Shown piece by piece: positions 1-9,743 of a DNA stretch of 64,000 nt. The notes under the pieces were generated by a model. The model searched no databases. It had not been told where the DNA came from and saw only the letters and a program-made list of their open reading frames with translations. Positions within the stretch are counted from its first letter, which is position 1. Every line of letters starts with the position of its first letter. Made by a program: the position numbers and the translations under genes. This DNA is from Zhongshania aquimaris (GTDB taxonomy: Bacteria > Pseudomonadota > Gammaproteobacteria > Pseudomonadales > Spongiibacteraceae): NCBI RefSeq assembly GCF_019312595.1, contig NZ_JAHWDQ010000001.1, positions 1,552,926 through 1,616,925 of the forward strand, written 5' to 3'.

Positions 1-420
1 CGTCTGACTTCAGGCCTGCGACACTTTTCAGTTTCTCCCATCTCCCGTCCAGCATTTTGCGCCCGGCCTGTCGTTCGCCCTCAACCCGCCGACGCTTGCG
101 CATCTGGATCCCCGATCGGGGTCTGGGATGACGTACTTAAAGCTTCAAACTTCTTTTGACTTTATCGTCCGACTTCTGACTTCAGACCTCCGACACTTTT
201 CAGCTTCTCCCATCTCCCGTCCAGCATTTTGCGCCCGGCCTGTCGTTCGCCCTCAACCCGCCGACGCTTGCGCATCTGGATCCCCGATCGGGGTCGGGGA
301 TGACGTACTTTAAGCTTCAGACTTCTTTTGACTTTATCGTCCGACTTCTGACTTCAGACCTCCGACACATTCAGCTTCTCCCATCTCCCGTCCAGCATTT
401 TGCGCTCTGCCGTCCGACTT
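1..420. repeat. Tandem ~171-bp intergenic repeat, about 2.5 units
   Basis: Three successive copies of a unit can be followed by the marker TCTCCCGTCCAGCATTTTGC at about 41, 213 and 384, a period of 172 then 171 bp. Copies 1 and 2 are almost identical over the whole unit; copy 3 breaks down after about 400. Each full unit carries an internal palindrome around GATCCCCGATCGGGGTC and ends in a run related to CTTCTGACTTCAGACC. Short reading frames inside merely translate the repeat and show no gene-like start. The left end runs off the window, so the true copy number is unknown. Related pieces occur between argF and the ABC ATPase gene. Confidence 0.9.
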
Positions 421-434
421 CAGAACTCCGACGC

Positions 435-1988
435 TTAAAGCCCTCCCCAGCCACCCCCGCCCGGCGTTTCTATCGTCAGTACGTCACCTATATTGGCATG
501 CATACTTACCTTAGCCGGCAGGGCCTGGCCATTAAACATATTACGTCCGGGCTGGGCATCACCGCCGCCCGCCAGCCCCCAGGGCGCGATAGACCGACGC
601 TCGGTGAGCAAGGTAAATTGCGCTGGGGCGAGAAATTCAAACTCGCGAATCACACCTTCACCACCGACAAATTGCCCGGAGCCGCCGGATTGCTTGCGCA
701 GCGCATAGCGCTTTATTCGCAAGGGGTAGTGCATCTCAAGGCTTTCAACAGGAGTATTAAGGGTATTTGTCATATGACTTTGGACGGCACTTAAACCCTG
801 CCCATCGGCGTGTGCACCCATGCCGCCGGCAATGGTTTCGTAGTAATTCCAAGTCGCCGCTTCGCCGCGAGCATTGCGCAACCCGCCCATCGCCACATTA
901 TTCATGCTGCCCTGGCTCGCTGCTGGAATCAGTTCTGGAACCGCCTGTGCTAGCGCACCCAATACCGCATCGGTAATACGCATTGAGGTTTCCACATTGC
1001 CGGCGGCCACCGCCGCGGGCCGCTGTGCATTGAGTAAACTGCCGACGGGTGCCGATAATTGAATCGGCCGAAACAGCCCCATGCACACGGGTACTTCATT
1101 GGGCATCAAACAGCGAAAGACGTAATAGACTGCCGCCGCTGCCACCGACAAAGGGCAATTAATATTGCCCGCCACTTGCGCTGCGCTACCGCTAAAATCC
1201 ACGACAACATCGTCACCACCCAAGCGAATACTGACCGCAATCGCCAAGCGCGAATGCCCAAACCCATCACCATCCATGTAATCGGTAAAGTGATAAGCGC
1301 CAGCCGGCAGCTCTGCCAAGCGTCGCCGCGCTATGCCTTCGGCGTAATCTTGCAACTGCGATACCGCATTCGGAAATGGCAGAGGCAGCGCGGCAATGAC
1401 CTCGGCCAAGCGCACCAAACCGCTGCGGTTGGCACTAATTTGGGCGATGAAGTCACCGTGCTGGCCTTCGCCAAACCAGCTATTTAATAAGTCGCGATCC
1501 AACTCTCCATTGCGCACCAAGCGGGTCGGCGGAATCACCACACCCTCTTCATCGAGGTGTTGCGACAGCGGCATCGACCCCGGCGTAGATGCACCGATAT
1601 CAGCGTGATGAGCGCGGTTAACAATAAACGCCAGCAACTCACCGCGCTCGTCGAAAAAGGGCGCAATCACCGTCACATCCGGCAAGTGGGTACCGCCAAG
1701 AAAGGGGTCATTAACCACGACCATATCGCCAGCATGCCATTCGCAGGCGCTCACAATATCGGCCATCGCGTAAGCCATGCTGCCAAGATGAACCGGAATA
1801 TGCGCCGCTTGCGCACATAAATCGCCACGGGCATCAAAAATTGCGCAGGAGAAATCCAAGCGGTCTTTTATATTCGGCGAGAATGCGGCGCGCTGCAGCA
1901 CCGCCCCCATTTCTTCGCACACGGATTCCAAGCGGCTAACGAAAAGACCGAGTTTAACGGGGTCGAGTTTGGAAGGTTGCGCCGCCAT
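435..1988 (-). CDS. Hydantoinase B / oxoprolinase family protein (HyuB-like)
   Basis: This is a 517-residue protein of the HyuB (N-methylhydantoinase B / 5-oxoprolinase beta) family, which forms the catalytic complex for ATP-dependent opening of hydantoin or 5-oxoproline rings together with HyuA. The N-terminus has the family pattern of a Glu-rich helix followed by IKDRLDFSCAIFD. Typical family segments follow: NDPFLGGTHLPD near residue 93, then HHADIGASTPGSM and a Gly-rich C-terminus ending TPGGGGWG. Length fits a stand-alone HyuB. The usual partner HyuA is not beside it: upstream is a TonB-dependent receptor and downstream only repeats. The partner may lie outside the window or this may be a remnant locus. 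Exact substrate cannot be read from sequence. Confidence 0.88.
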   Translation of the reverse strand: MAAQPSKLDPVKLGLFVSRLESVCEEMGAVLQRAAFSPNIKDRLDFSCAIFDARGDLCAQAAHIPVHLGSMAYAMADIVSACEWHAGDMVVVNDPFLGGTHLPDVTVIAPFFDERGELLAFIVNRAHHADIGASTPGSMPLSQHLDEEGVVIPPTRLVRNGELDRDLLNSWFGEGQHGDFIAQISANRSGLVRLAEVIAALPLPFPNAVSQLQDYAEGIARRRLAELPAGAYHFTDYMDGDGFGHSRLAIAVSIRLGGDDVVVDFSGSAAQVAGNINCPLSVAAAAVYYVFRCLMPNEVPVCMGLFRPIQLSAPVGSLLNAQRPAAVAAGNVETSMRITDAVLGALAQAVPELIPAASQGSMNNVAMGGLRNARGEAATWNYYETIAGGMGAHADGQGLSAVQSHMTNTLNTPVESLEMHYPLRIKRYALRKQSGGSGQFVGGEGVIREFEFLAPAQFTLLTERRSIAPWGLAGGGDAQPGRNMFNGQALPAKVSMHANIGDVLTIETPGGGGWGGL

Positions 1989-2061
1989 GGAAATGCCATC
2001 GGATTAGAAAAATACTATTATCGCGGATATCTGCGCGCATACCAATTCAGCACCAAATAAA

Positions 2062-2081
2062 AACGGCCCAACAGGGCCGTT
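2062..2081 (-). terminator. Rho-independent terminator behind the TonB-dependent receptor
   Basis: An 8-bp perfect stem (AACGGCCC / GGGCCGTT) with a 4-nt loop is followed on the minus strand by TTTTATTTGG. It lies just past the stop codon of the receptor gene and is oriented to end its transcript before hyuB. Confidence 0.8.
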
Positions 2082-2100
2082 AAATATCGAGGGGGCTTCG

Positions 2101-4506
2101 CTAGAAATTATAGCGAGCGCTAACACCAATCGTGCGCGGCTGATTAACGTGATAGGCAACTCGCCCGCGACCATCGCGCTCAGTATCTAGCGATAATATC
2201 GCTTTTTCATCCGCCGCATTATTAATAAACAAGGCGGTATCCCACTGCTCCGTTTTTGCGCCTAAGCGCAGGTTTACAATCTGATAAGCCGGCAGCTCGC
2301 GATCGTACTCATAAGTTGCTTGCGACAGAGGCCCACCCACTCCGGGGAAAAGCGTAACGCTACCTTGGCCACCATTTTCTTGATCAGCGATTTGTGTGTA
2401 ACGCGCGCCAATATTTTGATAAGTCGCCGTCAAGTAACCTTCCCACACATCAGCAATAGGGAAGTAATAGGTCGCCGTTATCGCCATCTGAAAACCCGGC
2501 GCTGTCGGCAACTCGTTGCCATCTCTAATTCCACCCACAATACTCGTCACGCCACCAGTGGTTGAAGTCACCTCTGAATCAAGCTCGGCCTGCACATAAC
2601 TGCCAGAGAGACCAAATTCCAGATTGTCTAAGGGGCGGCTAAACAACTCTAGCTCAAACCCTTGGCTATGCGCCTTGGGAACGTTATATACCAAGCGAGA
2701 CGAGCACGAGCCAGCAACCACCGTCGCCTGCAGGTCTTTAATATCGCTGTAAAACGCCGACATATTCAAGGTTGCCGCGCCGCCAAGCAGCGTTGTTTTG
2801 GCACCGACCTCGTAGTTGGTTAGCTTTTCATCCTCCCAGGTGTCATTGCCGCCAAAGGTGGTTAAATCAGTGGGGCTGCAAAGCGGAACATTGAGGGGGT
2901 CATTAATTCCCCCTAGGCGAAAGCCCTGTGACACTTGCGCATTCAGCATAACCTCATCGTTAAGGTCATAGCGCACCATTACCCGCGGCGAGACACCATC
3001 AGATGAGACCTTGCCTTTTTTTGCGATAACTGACGCAGCGTAAATGCCGTCAAACGTAAGCTCACGGGTTTCTTCATAATCAAACCAGCGCGCACCGACA
3101 ATAACCGTTGTCTTGCCATTGACGTCGAGGGAGAGTTCACCAAACACAGCGATCTGCTCAAGCTTGTAGGGAACCTCAGAAAAATACAGCTCATCGGTTC
3201 TTGCTCTAGCACCCGCAGTTGGCCCAGACAAATCGCCAGCCACCGGCCCTGACGCCTCGAAGCCCGCTACGAATAGTGACTGTGCGTAGTCGCGCCGAAC
3301 GTCGCTGTAAAACAGGCCACCCACCCATTGAAGTGCAGAGTCACCGCTTGAGCTCAAGCGCAATTCCTGGGTTGTCACTTCAGCTGCGGTGGTGTCGTAC
3401 AGCGGCGCGTCCAGCGTATAAATCGACTCGGCCTCGCCGTATGAACCGCCCACAATACTGGCGTTCAAGGTGGTTGCATCACGCAAAACCAAGACATCAC
3501 GATCAGTATAAGAAGTTACCGATGTGAGCGTTAAAGACTCTGACAAGTCGTAACTTACCGTCAAATCAAAAAGGGTAAAGTCGTCTTCAAACTTTTCCTG
3601 AAGCTGGGTGAACTGTTCGTATTCGCCAAGTGTTATCGGTGTACGGCTACCGGGGTCGGTATAGGGGTTAGCGAGAATATTGTACTGATCCTCGCGATTA
3701 AAGCCGTCCATTTCAATGGACTGGTAAACGATCTTAGGCGTAATTGTTAATGCGTCACTAGGCTGGAAAGTCATCGCCAAACGCAGCCCCTCACGGCTAC
3801 CCTCATTAACATCCTTATCGACACTTCCGTCTGGCTGACGGGCGTCGATATATCCGGCATATTGTTGGTAATAAGCCACCGCACGCAAAGCCACCGTACT
3901 ACTCAAGGGAATATTCCAATGGCCTTTTATATTTCCGCCCTCACTACCTTCTTTTACCGTTTCCCCACCCACCTGCAAGGAACCACTCTGCTCTTCAAAG
4001 CTAGGTTGATTAGTAATGTAACGAATGGTGCCAGACAAGGAACCCGAACCAAATAAGGTACCTTGGGGGCCGCGCAATACCTCCACGCGATTAATATCGT
4101 AAAAATCTAAATCGGGGGTGAACAGCGACATAGAAATCACTGATTCATCCATGTACACGCCAACCTGCTCTTTCACACCCGGCTGATCGCGCACAATTTG
4201 GCCTGCAGAAATACCCCGAATCGCAACCTGACTTTGACCAGGGCCAAGGTTTTGAATTGAAATACCGGCGACATTGGCGGCCATTGACTCAAGATCATTC
4301 GCGCCACTTTGCTGCAGCTTGCTCTCGGTCATTGCCGCAATGGAAAACGGCACATCTTGCAAGGTCTCGGACTGCTTACGCGCCGTGACCAGCACCTCCT
4401 CGATCACCCGGGTGGATTCTGCAACACTCGACGGCGCGGCAACCGCAATCCCCATTGCCGCCGAAACCCCGAGCACTGCCCTTATCGATCTACGATTTTT
4501 ATTCAT
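2101..4506 (-). CDS. TonB-dependent outer-membrane receptor
   Basis: This is an outer-membrane beta-barrel receptor of about 801 residues that imports a ligand (siderophore, sterol-like or other scarce compound) using TonB energy. The start is set at the ATG at 4504-4506. It has a good Shine-Dalgarno (CGGGAGAG) and begins a clean signal peptide (MNKNRRSIRAVLGVSAAMG...), whereas a longer frame adds 24 residues that would spoil it. After the signal comes the TonB box region EEVLVTARK, a plug domain with VEVLRGPQGTLFGSGSLSG, then barrel strands to a C-terminal aromatic residue (SARYNF). The ligand is not evident. It is divergent from an iron alcohol dehydrogenase, which may share its regulation. 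Confidence 0.93.
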   Translation of the reverse strand: MNKNRRSIRAVLGVSAAMGIAVAAPSSVAESTRVIEEVLVTARKQSETLQDVPFSIAAMTESKLQQSGANDLESMAANVAGISIQNLGPGQSQVAIRGISAGQIVRDQPGVKEQVGVYMDESVISMSLFTPDLDFYDINRVEVLRGPQGTLFGSGSLSGTIRYITNQPSFEEQSGSLQVGGETVKEGSEGGNIKGHWNIPLSSTVALRAVAYYQQYAGYIDARQPDGSVDKDVNEGSREGLRLAMTFQPSDALTITPKIVYQSIEMDGFNREDQYNILANPYTDPGSRTPITLGEYEQFTQLQEKFEDDFTLFDLTVSYDLSESLTLTSVTSYTDRDVLVLRDATTLNASIVGGSYGEAESIYTLDAPLYDTTAAEVTTQELRLSSSGDSALQWVGGLFYSDVRRDYAQSLFVAGFEASGPVAGDLSGPTAGARARTDELYFSEVPYKLEQIAVFGELSLDVNGKTTVIVGARWFDYEETRELTFDGIYAASVIAKKGKVSSDGVSPRVMVRYDLNDEVMLNAQVSQGFRLGGINDPLNVPLCSPTDLTTFGGNDTWEDEKLTNYEVGAKTTLLGGAATLNMSAFYSDIKDLQATVVAGSCSSRLVYNVPKAHSQGFELELFSRPLDNLEFGLSGSYVQAELDSEVTSTTGGVTSIVGGIRDGNELPTAPGFQMAITATYYFPIADVWEGYLTATYQNIGARYTQIADQENGGQGSVTLFPGVGGPLSQATYEYDRELPAYQIVNLRLGAKTEQWDTALFINNAADEKAILSLDTERDGRGRVAYHVNQPRTIGVSARYNF

Positions 4507-4733
4507 TGCACTCTCCCGATTTTTATTTTTTCTTCTTATTAAGTTGGTCCCGACTGCGCTGCATGCCAACACACTCATTGACGCTCACCGCAATATGACT
4601 CTTCCATTGGTATAGCAGACTCGATGGGAAATGCACTTTATTGAGGCAATAAATTCCTGGGAGCAAAACCTCATTTGTGTTTCGAGCCCACTCAATATTA
4701 AATGCCGTGATAATTAAGAAAGAGAACCCGACC
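4507..4733. promoter_or_regulatory. Divergent promoter region, receptor / alcohol dehydrogenase
   Basis: This 227-bp gap separates two divergently transcribed genes with ribosome-binding sites at both edges, so it must hold both promoters. I see no convincing operator. Co-regulation of uptake and oxidation is an inference from the arrangement. Confidence 0.5.
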
Positions 4734-5894
4734 ATGACTGCGAACATCAATCTGCCGAGAATACTGCGCATCGGTGCCGAAGCCAGCCAAATGCTGCCAG
4801 CAACCTTGAAAGAGCTTGGCTTATCGCGGCCGCTGCTCGTCAGTGACGCCTTTATTGTTAGCCTGGGGTGGCTTAATACCCTGCAAGAGCAACTGGATAA
4901 GGAAGGCATATTCCACCGCAGCTTCACCGGTGTGGTACCAGACCCCACCACCGACGCGATTTACCAGGGCTTAGCGGTATTACGCCAAGAAAATCACGAC
5001 TGCGTGGTGGCACTCGGCGGTGGCAGCACTATTGATACCGCCAAAACGATAGCCGCCATGGCCAATCGCGACCAGCCAATCCGCCACTACAAAGTGCCGC
5101 AAAGTCTGGACGACGGCTTACCCATTATCGCCATCCCCACCACCGCCGGCACCGGCTCGGAGGCCACCCGCGCCGCCGTGATCACCGACACCGAAACCCA
5201 TGAGAAAATGCTTTGCATGGGCTTGGGGCTCATGCCGGTGGCCGCACTGGTAGATTACGAACTGACCATGACCATGCCGCTGCGCTTAACCGCCGACACG
5301 GGTTTAGATAGCCTTTGCCACGCACTCGAAGCCTACGTCAGTCGCCGCGCCAATCCCTTTACCGACACCATTTCGCTAGCGTCCATGGCGGCCATTGCCA
5401 AACACCTGCGCACAGCCTGCCGCGAACCCGACAATCGCACCGCTCGCGAGGCGATGATGCTGGCGGCAACCCAAGGCGGTCTTGCGTTTTCGAATTCCTC
5501 TGTCACCCTAATTCACGGCATGAGCCGACCAATCGGCGCGCTGTTCCATGTTCCCCACGGCATGAGCAATGCCATGCTATTACCCGAGATCACTGCATGG
5601 TCTATATCCGGTGCACCTGAGCGCTATGCTCACAGCGCCCGCGCCATGCAACTCGCCACCGACGAAGATAGTGACGAGGAGGCAAATCAGAAACTTATTA
5701 TTGGCCTGCGCCAGCTGTGCACCGACTTACAGGTGCCGACACCGGCGAGCTTCGGCATTACACATGCACAGTGGCAGGGTTCAATCAGCACCATGGTTCA
5801 GCAAGCATTGGATTCCGGCTCGCCAGCCAATAACCCTCGTATTCCCAATGCCGAGCAAATCGCCACTTTGTATCAAACGGTTTGGGGAAATTAA
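4734..5894 (+). CDS. Iron-containing (group III) alcohol dehydrogenase
   Basis: This is an NAD(P)-dependent alcohol dehydrogenase of the iron-activated family, 386 residues from the preferred ATG at 4734 (a longer frame starting at 4677 adds 19 residues that do not look like the family). The nucleotide-binding signature GGGSTIDTAK and the PTTAGTGSEAT loop are present. Metal ligands are visible as the Asp/His set in DTGLDSLCHALEAYVS and in HGMSRPIGALFHVPHGM. The protein is cytosolic; its substrate is unknown, commonly short alcohols, hydroxy acids or lactaldehyde in this family. It stands alone downstream of a divergent promoter. Confidence 0.92.
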   Translation: MTANINLPRILRIGAEASQMLPATLKELGLSRPLLVSDAFIVSLGWLNTLQEQLDKEGIFHRSFTGVVPDPTTDAIYQGLAVLRQENHDCVVALGGGSTIDTAKTIAAMANRDQPIRHYKVPQSLDDGLPIIAIPTTAGTGSEATRAAVITDTETHEKMLCMGLGLMPVAALVDYELTMTMPLRLTADTGLDSLCHALEAYVSRRANPFTDTISLASMAAIAKHLRTACREPDNRTAREAMMLAATQGGLAFSNSSVTLIHGMSRPIGALFHVPHGMSNAMLLPEITAWSISGAPERYAHSARAMQLATDEDSDEEANQKLIIGLRQLCTDLQVPTPASFGITHAQWQGSISTMVQQALDSGSPANNPRIPNAEQIATLYQTVWGN

Positions 5895-6059
5895 TTTGGC
5901 GCAGAGCAATTGGTAAAAACGCTACCGAAGCAAGCGCAGAATTCCGTGGGCTGAGCCGTAAGTTAACGCTCGCCTACTGAATATGTCGGCTTCGGTGTTT
6001 TTCCCACCTCAAGGCCTAGAATTCCCGCCTAGTTCCTTATATTATTGGGGGTCTGACTG

Positions 6060-6080
6060 GGCAGCTCTGGCTGCCTTTTT
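6060..6080 (+). terminator. Rho-independent terminator before argD
   Basis: A 6-bp stem GGCAGC/GCTGCC with a TCTG loop is followed by TTTTT and a second T-rich run. It lies in the 260-bp gap between the alcohol dehydrogenase and argD. A longer inverted pair (ACCGAAGC near 5922, GCTTCGGT near 5989, then GTTTTT) in the same gap could be a second stop signal. Confidence 0.7.
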
Positions 6081-6155
6081 GCGTTTTTAATCCTTTACAC
6101 TGCTTTTTTTGCGCCTAATTGCATCTTAGATGCATACGCGCACGGAGACCTGTTG

Positions 6156-7346
6156 ATGACACAGCCCGCACTAATGAACACCTACGGACGCTTACCGGTA
6201 ACATTTACCCGGGGCGAGGGTGTGCGACTGTTCGATACAGAAGGTAAACGCTACTTAGATTGCATTAGCGGTGTTGGCGTAAACTCCTTAGGTCATGCCC
6301 ACCCCGCCGTAACCGAAGCCATTCAGACCCAGGCCGGCCAACTTTTGCACACCTCCAATTTATACTCGGTGCAAAAACAGCAGCAATTGGCAGAAGCACT
6401 GTGCGCCGTCAGTGGCATGGACAATGTATTTTTCTCAAACTCTGGTGCCGAAGCCAACGAAGCGGCGATTAAGCTCGCGCGTAAACACGGTCACAATCGC
6501 GATATCGAGATTCCCCACGTTGTGGTGATGGAACAAGCCTTTCACGGCCGGACCTTGGCGACCCTAACGGCGTCGGGCAATCGCAAAATTCAAGCCGGCT
6601 TTGAACCGCTGGTGCGCGGCTTTATACGCGCACCCTTTGGCGACATTGCCGCACTGGAAACCATCGCTCACAACAACGACAGCGTTGCAGCGGTATTAAT
6701 TGAACCGATTCAAGGCGAGGGCGGCATTCACACCCTGCCACCAGAATACCTTTCGCAATTGCGGGCGCTGTGTGACAAGCACGACTGGCTATTAATGCTG
6801 GACGAAGTGCAAACCGGCAATGGTCGTACCGGCAAGTATTTTGCTTACCAACACAGTGACATCATGCCCGATGTGGTTGTGACGGCTAAAGGTCTTGGCA
6901 ACGGCGTCCCCATTGGTGCCTGCCTTGCCCACGGCAAAGCCGCGTCCTTGTTTCAGCCCGGCAACCACGGCTCAACCTTTGGCGGTAATCCGCTGGTGTG
7001 TGCTGCGGGGCTGGCGGTAGTAAATACCTTAACCAGCAATAATATGATTGAGCAGGTAGCCGAGAGCGGACGCTACCTTATTGCCGGCCTAAAAGAACAA
7101 CTTGAATCGGCAGCGCATGTAAAAGAAGTGCGGGGCCAAGGCCTTATGATCGGCATAGAATTGACTACGCCCTGCGCGCCACTGGTTGCACAAGCGCTGG
7201 CGAAAGGCCTACTGATCAACGTGACATCAGAGCGGGTGGTGCGTTTACTACCACCACTAATTATTAACCAACAGGAAATTGATGAATTGCTCTCGATCCT
7301 TTGCCCGCTGATTTTAGCGTGGGCGGATCAGGGCAGCGCGGCGTGA
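6156..7346 (+). CDS. argD: Acetylornithine aminotransferase (ArgD/AstC family)
   Basis: This PLP-dependent class III aminotransferase has 396 residues from the ATG at 6156, preceded by CACGGAGACC. It interconverts N-acetylglutamate semialdehyde and N-acetylornithine in arginine biosynthesis. Family marks include the N-terminal YLDCISGVGVNSLGHAHP, the FSNSGAEANEAAIKLAR region, LMLDEVQTGNGRTG holding the PLP-ring aspartate, and VVTAKGLGNGVP holding the Schiff-base lysine. The next gene, argF, starts 27 bp downstream, so this is an arginine-synthesis operon. The close relatives AstC/GabT cannot be fully excluded, but the argF neighbour favours ArgD. Confidence 0.93.
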   Translation: MTQPALMNTYGRLPVTFTRGEGVRLFDTEGKRYLDCISGVGVNSLGHAHPAVTEAIQTQAGQLLHTSNLYSVQKQQQLAEALCAVSGMDNVFFSNSGAEANEAAIKLARKHGHNRDIEIPHVVVMEQAFHGRTLATLTASGNRKIQAGFEPLVRGFIRAPFGDIAALETIAHNNDSVAAVLIEPIQGEGGIHTLPPEYLSQLRALCDKHDWLLMLDEVQTGNGRTGKYFAYQHSDIMPDVVVTAKGLGNGVPIGACLAHGKAASLFQPGNHGSTFGGNPLVCAAGLAVVNTLTSNNMIEQVAESGRYLIAGLKEQLESAAHVKEVRGQGLMIGIELTTPCAPLVAQALAKGLLINVTSERVVRLLPPLIINQQEIDELLSILCPLILAWADQGSAA

Positions 7347-7373
7347 TGCCGGTTCAGCAGTAAAGGTAGCCGA

Positions 7374-8288
7374 ATGGCCTTAAGACATTTTTTGACCCTC
7401 ACGGATTTGAGTCCCGCCGAACTGGAGCAACTGATTCAGCGCGCCATCGAACTCAAAGCAGAGCACAAAGCCCGCAAAACCAGCGTGCAATTTCCTAATT
7501 ACGTCTTGGGCATGGTGTTTGAAAAAGCCTCTACCCGCACGCGCATTTCCTTTGAAGCGGGCATGGCGCACTTAGGCGGTCACGCCATCTTCCTGTCACC
7601 ACGCGACACCCAGCTCGGCCGTGGCGAACCCATAGAAGACAGCGCCAAAGTCATCTCATCAATGTGCGACATCGTCATGATTCGCACTTTTGAACACGAC
7701 ATCATCGAGCGCTTTGCGGCCAACTCTAGCGTGCCCGTCATCAATGCATTAACTGACGACTACCACCCCTGCCAGCTACTCGCCGACATTCAAACCTTTG
7801 TCGAAAATCGCGGTAGCATGAAAGGCAAGCAAGTGGCCTGGATTGGCGACGGCAACAATATGTGCCAGTCGTATATCAACGCCGCCGTGATGCTGGACTT
7901 TAAATTAATGGTCGCCTGCCCAGAGGGCTTTGAGCCCCGCGCCGACCTTGTCGCCGCCGCTGGCAACCACGTCGAAATCGTTCGCGACCCAGTCGATGCC
8001 GCGCGCAATTCAGACTTGCTCGTCACCGACGTGTGGGCCTCGATGGGCCAGGAAGAAGAAAAAGCAGAGCGTCGCCGCAAGTTGTCTGGCTACCAAATCA
8101 ATCGCACCCTGATGAATTTGGCCAACCCCGACGCGCTGTATATGCACTGCCTACCCGCCAAGCGCGGTGAGGAAATCAGCGCCGAATTAATGGATGACCC
8201 GACAACCGTCATTTGGGATGAAGCGGAAAATCGCCTGCATGCGCAAAAGGCCTTGCTGGAGTTTTTATTGCTAAAGGCGCAGGCCTAG
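7374..8288 (+). CDS. argF: Ornithine carbamoyltransferase
   Basis: The protein makes citrulline from ornithine and carbamoyl phosphate in the arginine pathway. Its 304 residues match the usual length. The carbamoyl-phosphate loop STRTR follows KA near residue 50, the HPCQ motif sits in [11 protein letters not shown], and the ornithine-binding SMG loop (WASMGQEEE) and the catalytic [10 protein letters not shown] are all intact. It lies in one operon with argD. Residues look fully functional. Confidence 0.97.
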   Translation: MALRHFLTLTDLSPAELEQLIQRAIELKAEHKARKTSVQFPNYVLGMVFEKASTRTRISFEAGMAHLGGHAIFLSPRDTQLGRGEPIEDSAKVISSMCDIVMIRTFEHDIIERFAANSSVPVINALTDDYHPCQLLADIQTFVENRGSMKGKQVAWIGDGNNMCQSYINAAVMLDFKLMVACPEGFEPRADLVAAAGNHVEIVRDPVDAARNSDLLVTDVWASMGQEEEKAERRRKLSGYQINRTLMNLANPDALYMHCLPAKRGEEISAELMDDPTTVIWDEAENRLHAQKALLEFLLLKAQA

Positions 8289-8299
8289 TGCTTGGTCGC

Positions 8300-8430
8300 T
8301 TAACGCTGGACGGGAGACGAGCGGCTGGCGCTCCGGAAACGCTGAAACATTGCGGCTGCGCCGCCGAATCAGCGCGGCAAAGCCGCGCCCGCTTTTGCAT
8401 CTCCCATCTCCCATCCGGCCTATAGCGGGT
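8300..8430. repeat. Dispersed intergenic repeat, related to the 1-420 array
   Basis: The spacer between argF and the ABC ATPase gene contains GCTGGACGGGAGA, the reverse complement of the marker in the left-end tandem array, and then a direct CATCTCCCATCTCCCATCC. Between them is a GC-rich palindromic piece (GCGGCAAAGCCGCGC). It appears to be a rearranged member of the same host-specific repeat family. No gene is seen. Confidence 0.6.
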
Positions 8431-8438
8431 CCAAAGCC

Positions 8439-9500
8439 ATGCTGCAAATTCACGAAATCCAATGCCAATACGAAAGCGACATCGTCGTCGACAAAGTCAG
8501 CTTCCACGTTAATGACGGCGACATTTGCAGCCTGCTCGGTCCCAGCGGCTGCGGCAAAACCACCATCCTTCGCGCCATTGCGGGCTTTCAACCGCTGACC
8601 CACGGCCAGATAATTCTGCGCGACCGCTGCCTGAGCGAGCCGGGCAAGTTAGTCGACCCCGAGCAGCGCAATATCGGCATGGTGTTTCAAGACTACGCCC
8701 TGTTCCCACACCTCAGTGTTGACGACAATATTCGTTTCGGCCTGCGCAAACAAAGCAAAGCGCAGCAAAATAGCACCGTAAAGCGTCTGCTAGAACTGGT
8801 GCAATTAGAGGGTATAGCCCACCGCTATCCCCACGAATTATCCGGCGGACAGCAGCAGCGCGTCGCCCTCGCCCGCGCCCTAGCGCCAAGCCCTGACCTG
8901 CTCTTATTAGACGAACCGTTTTCAAACCTCGACGCCGAGTTACGCAAGCGCTTAAGCCTTGAAGTGCGCGACATTCTCAAAGAACTCAAAATCAGCGCCA
9001 TTTTAGTGACCCACGACCAGCAAGAGGCCTTTGCCTTTAGCGACCAAATTGGCCTGCTGCACGGCGGCCAACTGCAGCAGTGGGACACACCATTTAATCT
9101 TTACCACGAACCCAATAACCGCACCGTCGCCGACTTTATTGGCGAGGGCTGTTTTCTACCCGGCATTATTGGCAGCGAAGCGAACACCGTCACCACCGAG
9201 TTCGGCACCTTAATGGGCAACCGCGCCTACCACTGGCCAGAGGGAACGCCCGTAGAGGTGCTGCTGCGCCCCGATGATATTGTGTTAAGCGATTTTGGCG
9301 GCATCACCGCCACCATCGAAAAAAAGGTGTTTTCTGGCAGCGCGACGCTCTACACCCTGAGCCTGCCAACCGGCAGCCGAGTAGAAGCCTTGCTGCCAAG
9401 CCACCGCAATTACGCCATAAATGAAACCGTGCAAATCACCACCGAAGCCGACCATTTAATCGCCTTCAGTCGCGAAGAATTACGGCACGGCAGCGTGTAA
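8439..9500 (+). CDS. ABC transporter ATP-binding protein, FbpC/PotA type
   Basis: This 353-residue ATPase has Walker A GPSGCGKTT (about residues 34-42), the Q-loop in VFQDYALFPHL, signature LSGGQQQR, Walker B DLLLLDEPFSNLD and the switch histidine in LVTHDQQEA. After residue 240 it has a TOBE-like substrate-regulation domain with ending similar to ferric-iron (FbpC) and spermidine/sulfate importers. Iron(III) import is the best guess from the order of motifs. Oddly, no permease or binding-protein gene is nearby, so it must work with components encoded elsewhere or it is an orphan. Confidence 0.88.
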   Translation: MLQIHEIQCQYESDIVVDKVSFHVNDGDICSLLGPSGCGKTTILRAIAGFQPLTHGQIILRDRCLSEPGKLVDPEQRNIGMVFQDYALFPHLSVDDNIRFGLRKQSKAQQNSTVKRLLELVQLEGIAHRYPHELSGGQQQRVALARALAPSPDLLLLDEPFSNLDAELRKRLSLEVRDILKELKISAILVTHDQQEAFAFSDQIGLLHGGQLQQWDTPFNLYHEPNNRTVADFIGEGCFLPGIIGSEANTVTTEFGTLMGNRAYHWPEGTPVEVLLRPDDIVLSDFGGITATIEKKVFSGSATLYTLSLPTGSRVEALLPSHRNYAINETVQITTEADHLIAFSREELRHGSV

Positions 9501-9646
9501 TTTTTTAAGATATAAAAAAACCTTTTTTATTCACAATCCGTCTACCGCACCGCAAGCTGTAACAGGCCGCCGCCAATCTGGCGGAAACCCACGTGTCGTG
9601 GGCCTCTGCAACTTCGCACAGGCTTTACACACCTCTTACCGACACT

Positions 9647-9655
9647 TTATCCACA
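9647..9655 (+). promoter_or_regulatory. Consensus DnaA box upstream of nrdA
   Basis: TTATCCACA is an exact match to the strong DnaA-box consensus and lies about 250 bp before the nrdA start. In E. coli, nrdAB transcription is controlled by DnaA boxes of this sequence in its promoter. The match in the same context supports a similar link of nucleotide-reductase supply to replication initiation here. Confidence 0.6.
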
Positions 9656-9724
9656 GAAAACACACAGCATCTAGTGCTTGCGAACTGGAGCAAACCGCAT
9701 TATCTTGTATCCCAGCTTCAGCCA

Positions 9725-9743
9725 AGCCCCATATATAGGGTTT
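9725..9743 (+). promoter_or_regulatory. Probable NrdR box upstream of nrdA
   Basis: The near-palindrome CCCCATATATAGGGTT resembles the NrdR-box core (an AT-alternating centre flanked by C and G arms). NrdR represses ribonucleotide-reductase operons through pairs of such boxes. A second, weaker site may lie about three or six helical turns upstream (around 9702 or 9670), but I cannot confirm it by eye. Confidence 0.55.

Noticed and set aside
1-420. CRISPR array
   Set aside because: The repeat unit is about 171 bp with no short repeat/unique spacer alternation; it is a plain tandem repeat.
128-794. Small plus-strand genes in and beside the repeat array
   Set aside because: They translate the tandem repeat itself or run antisense to the hydantoinase gene, with no ribosome site and no family resemblance.
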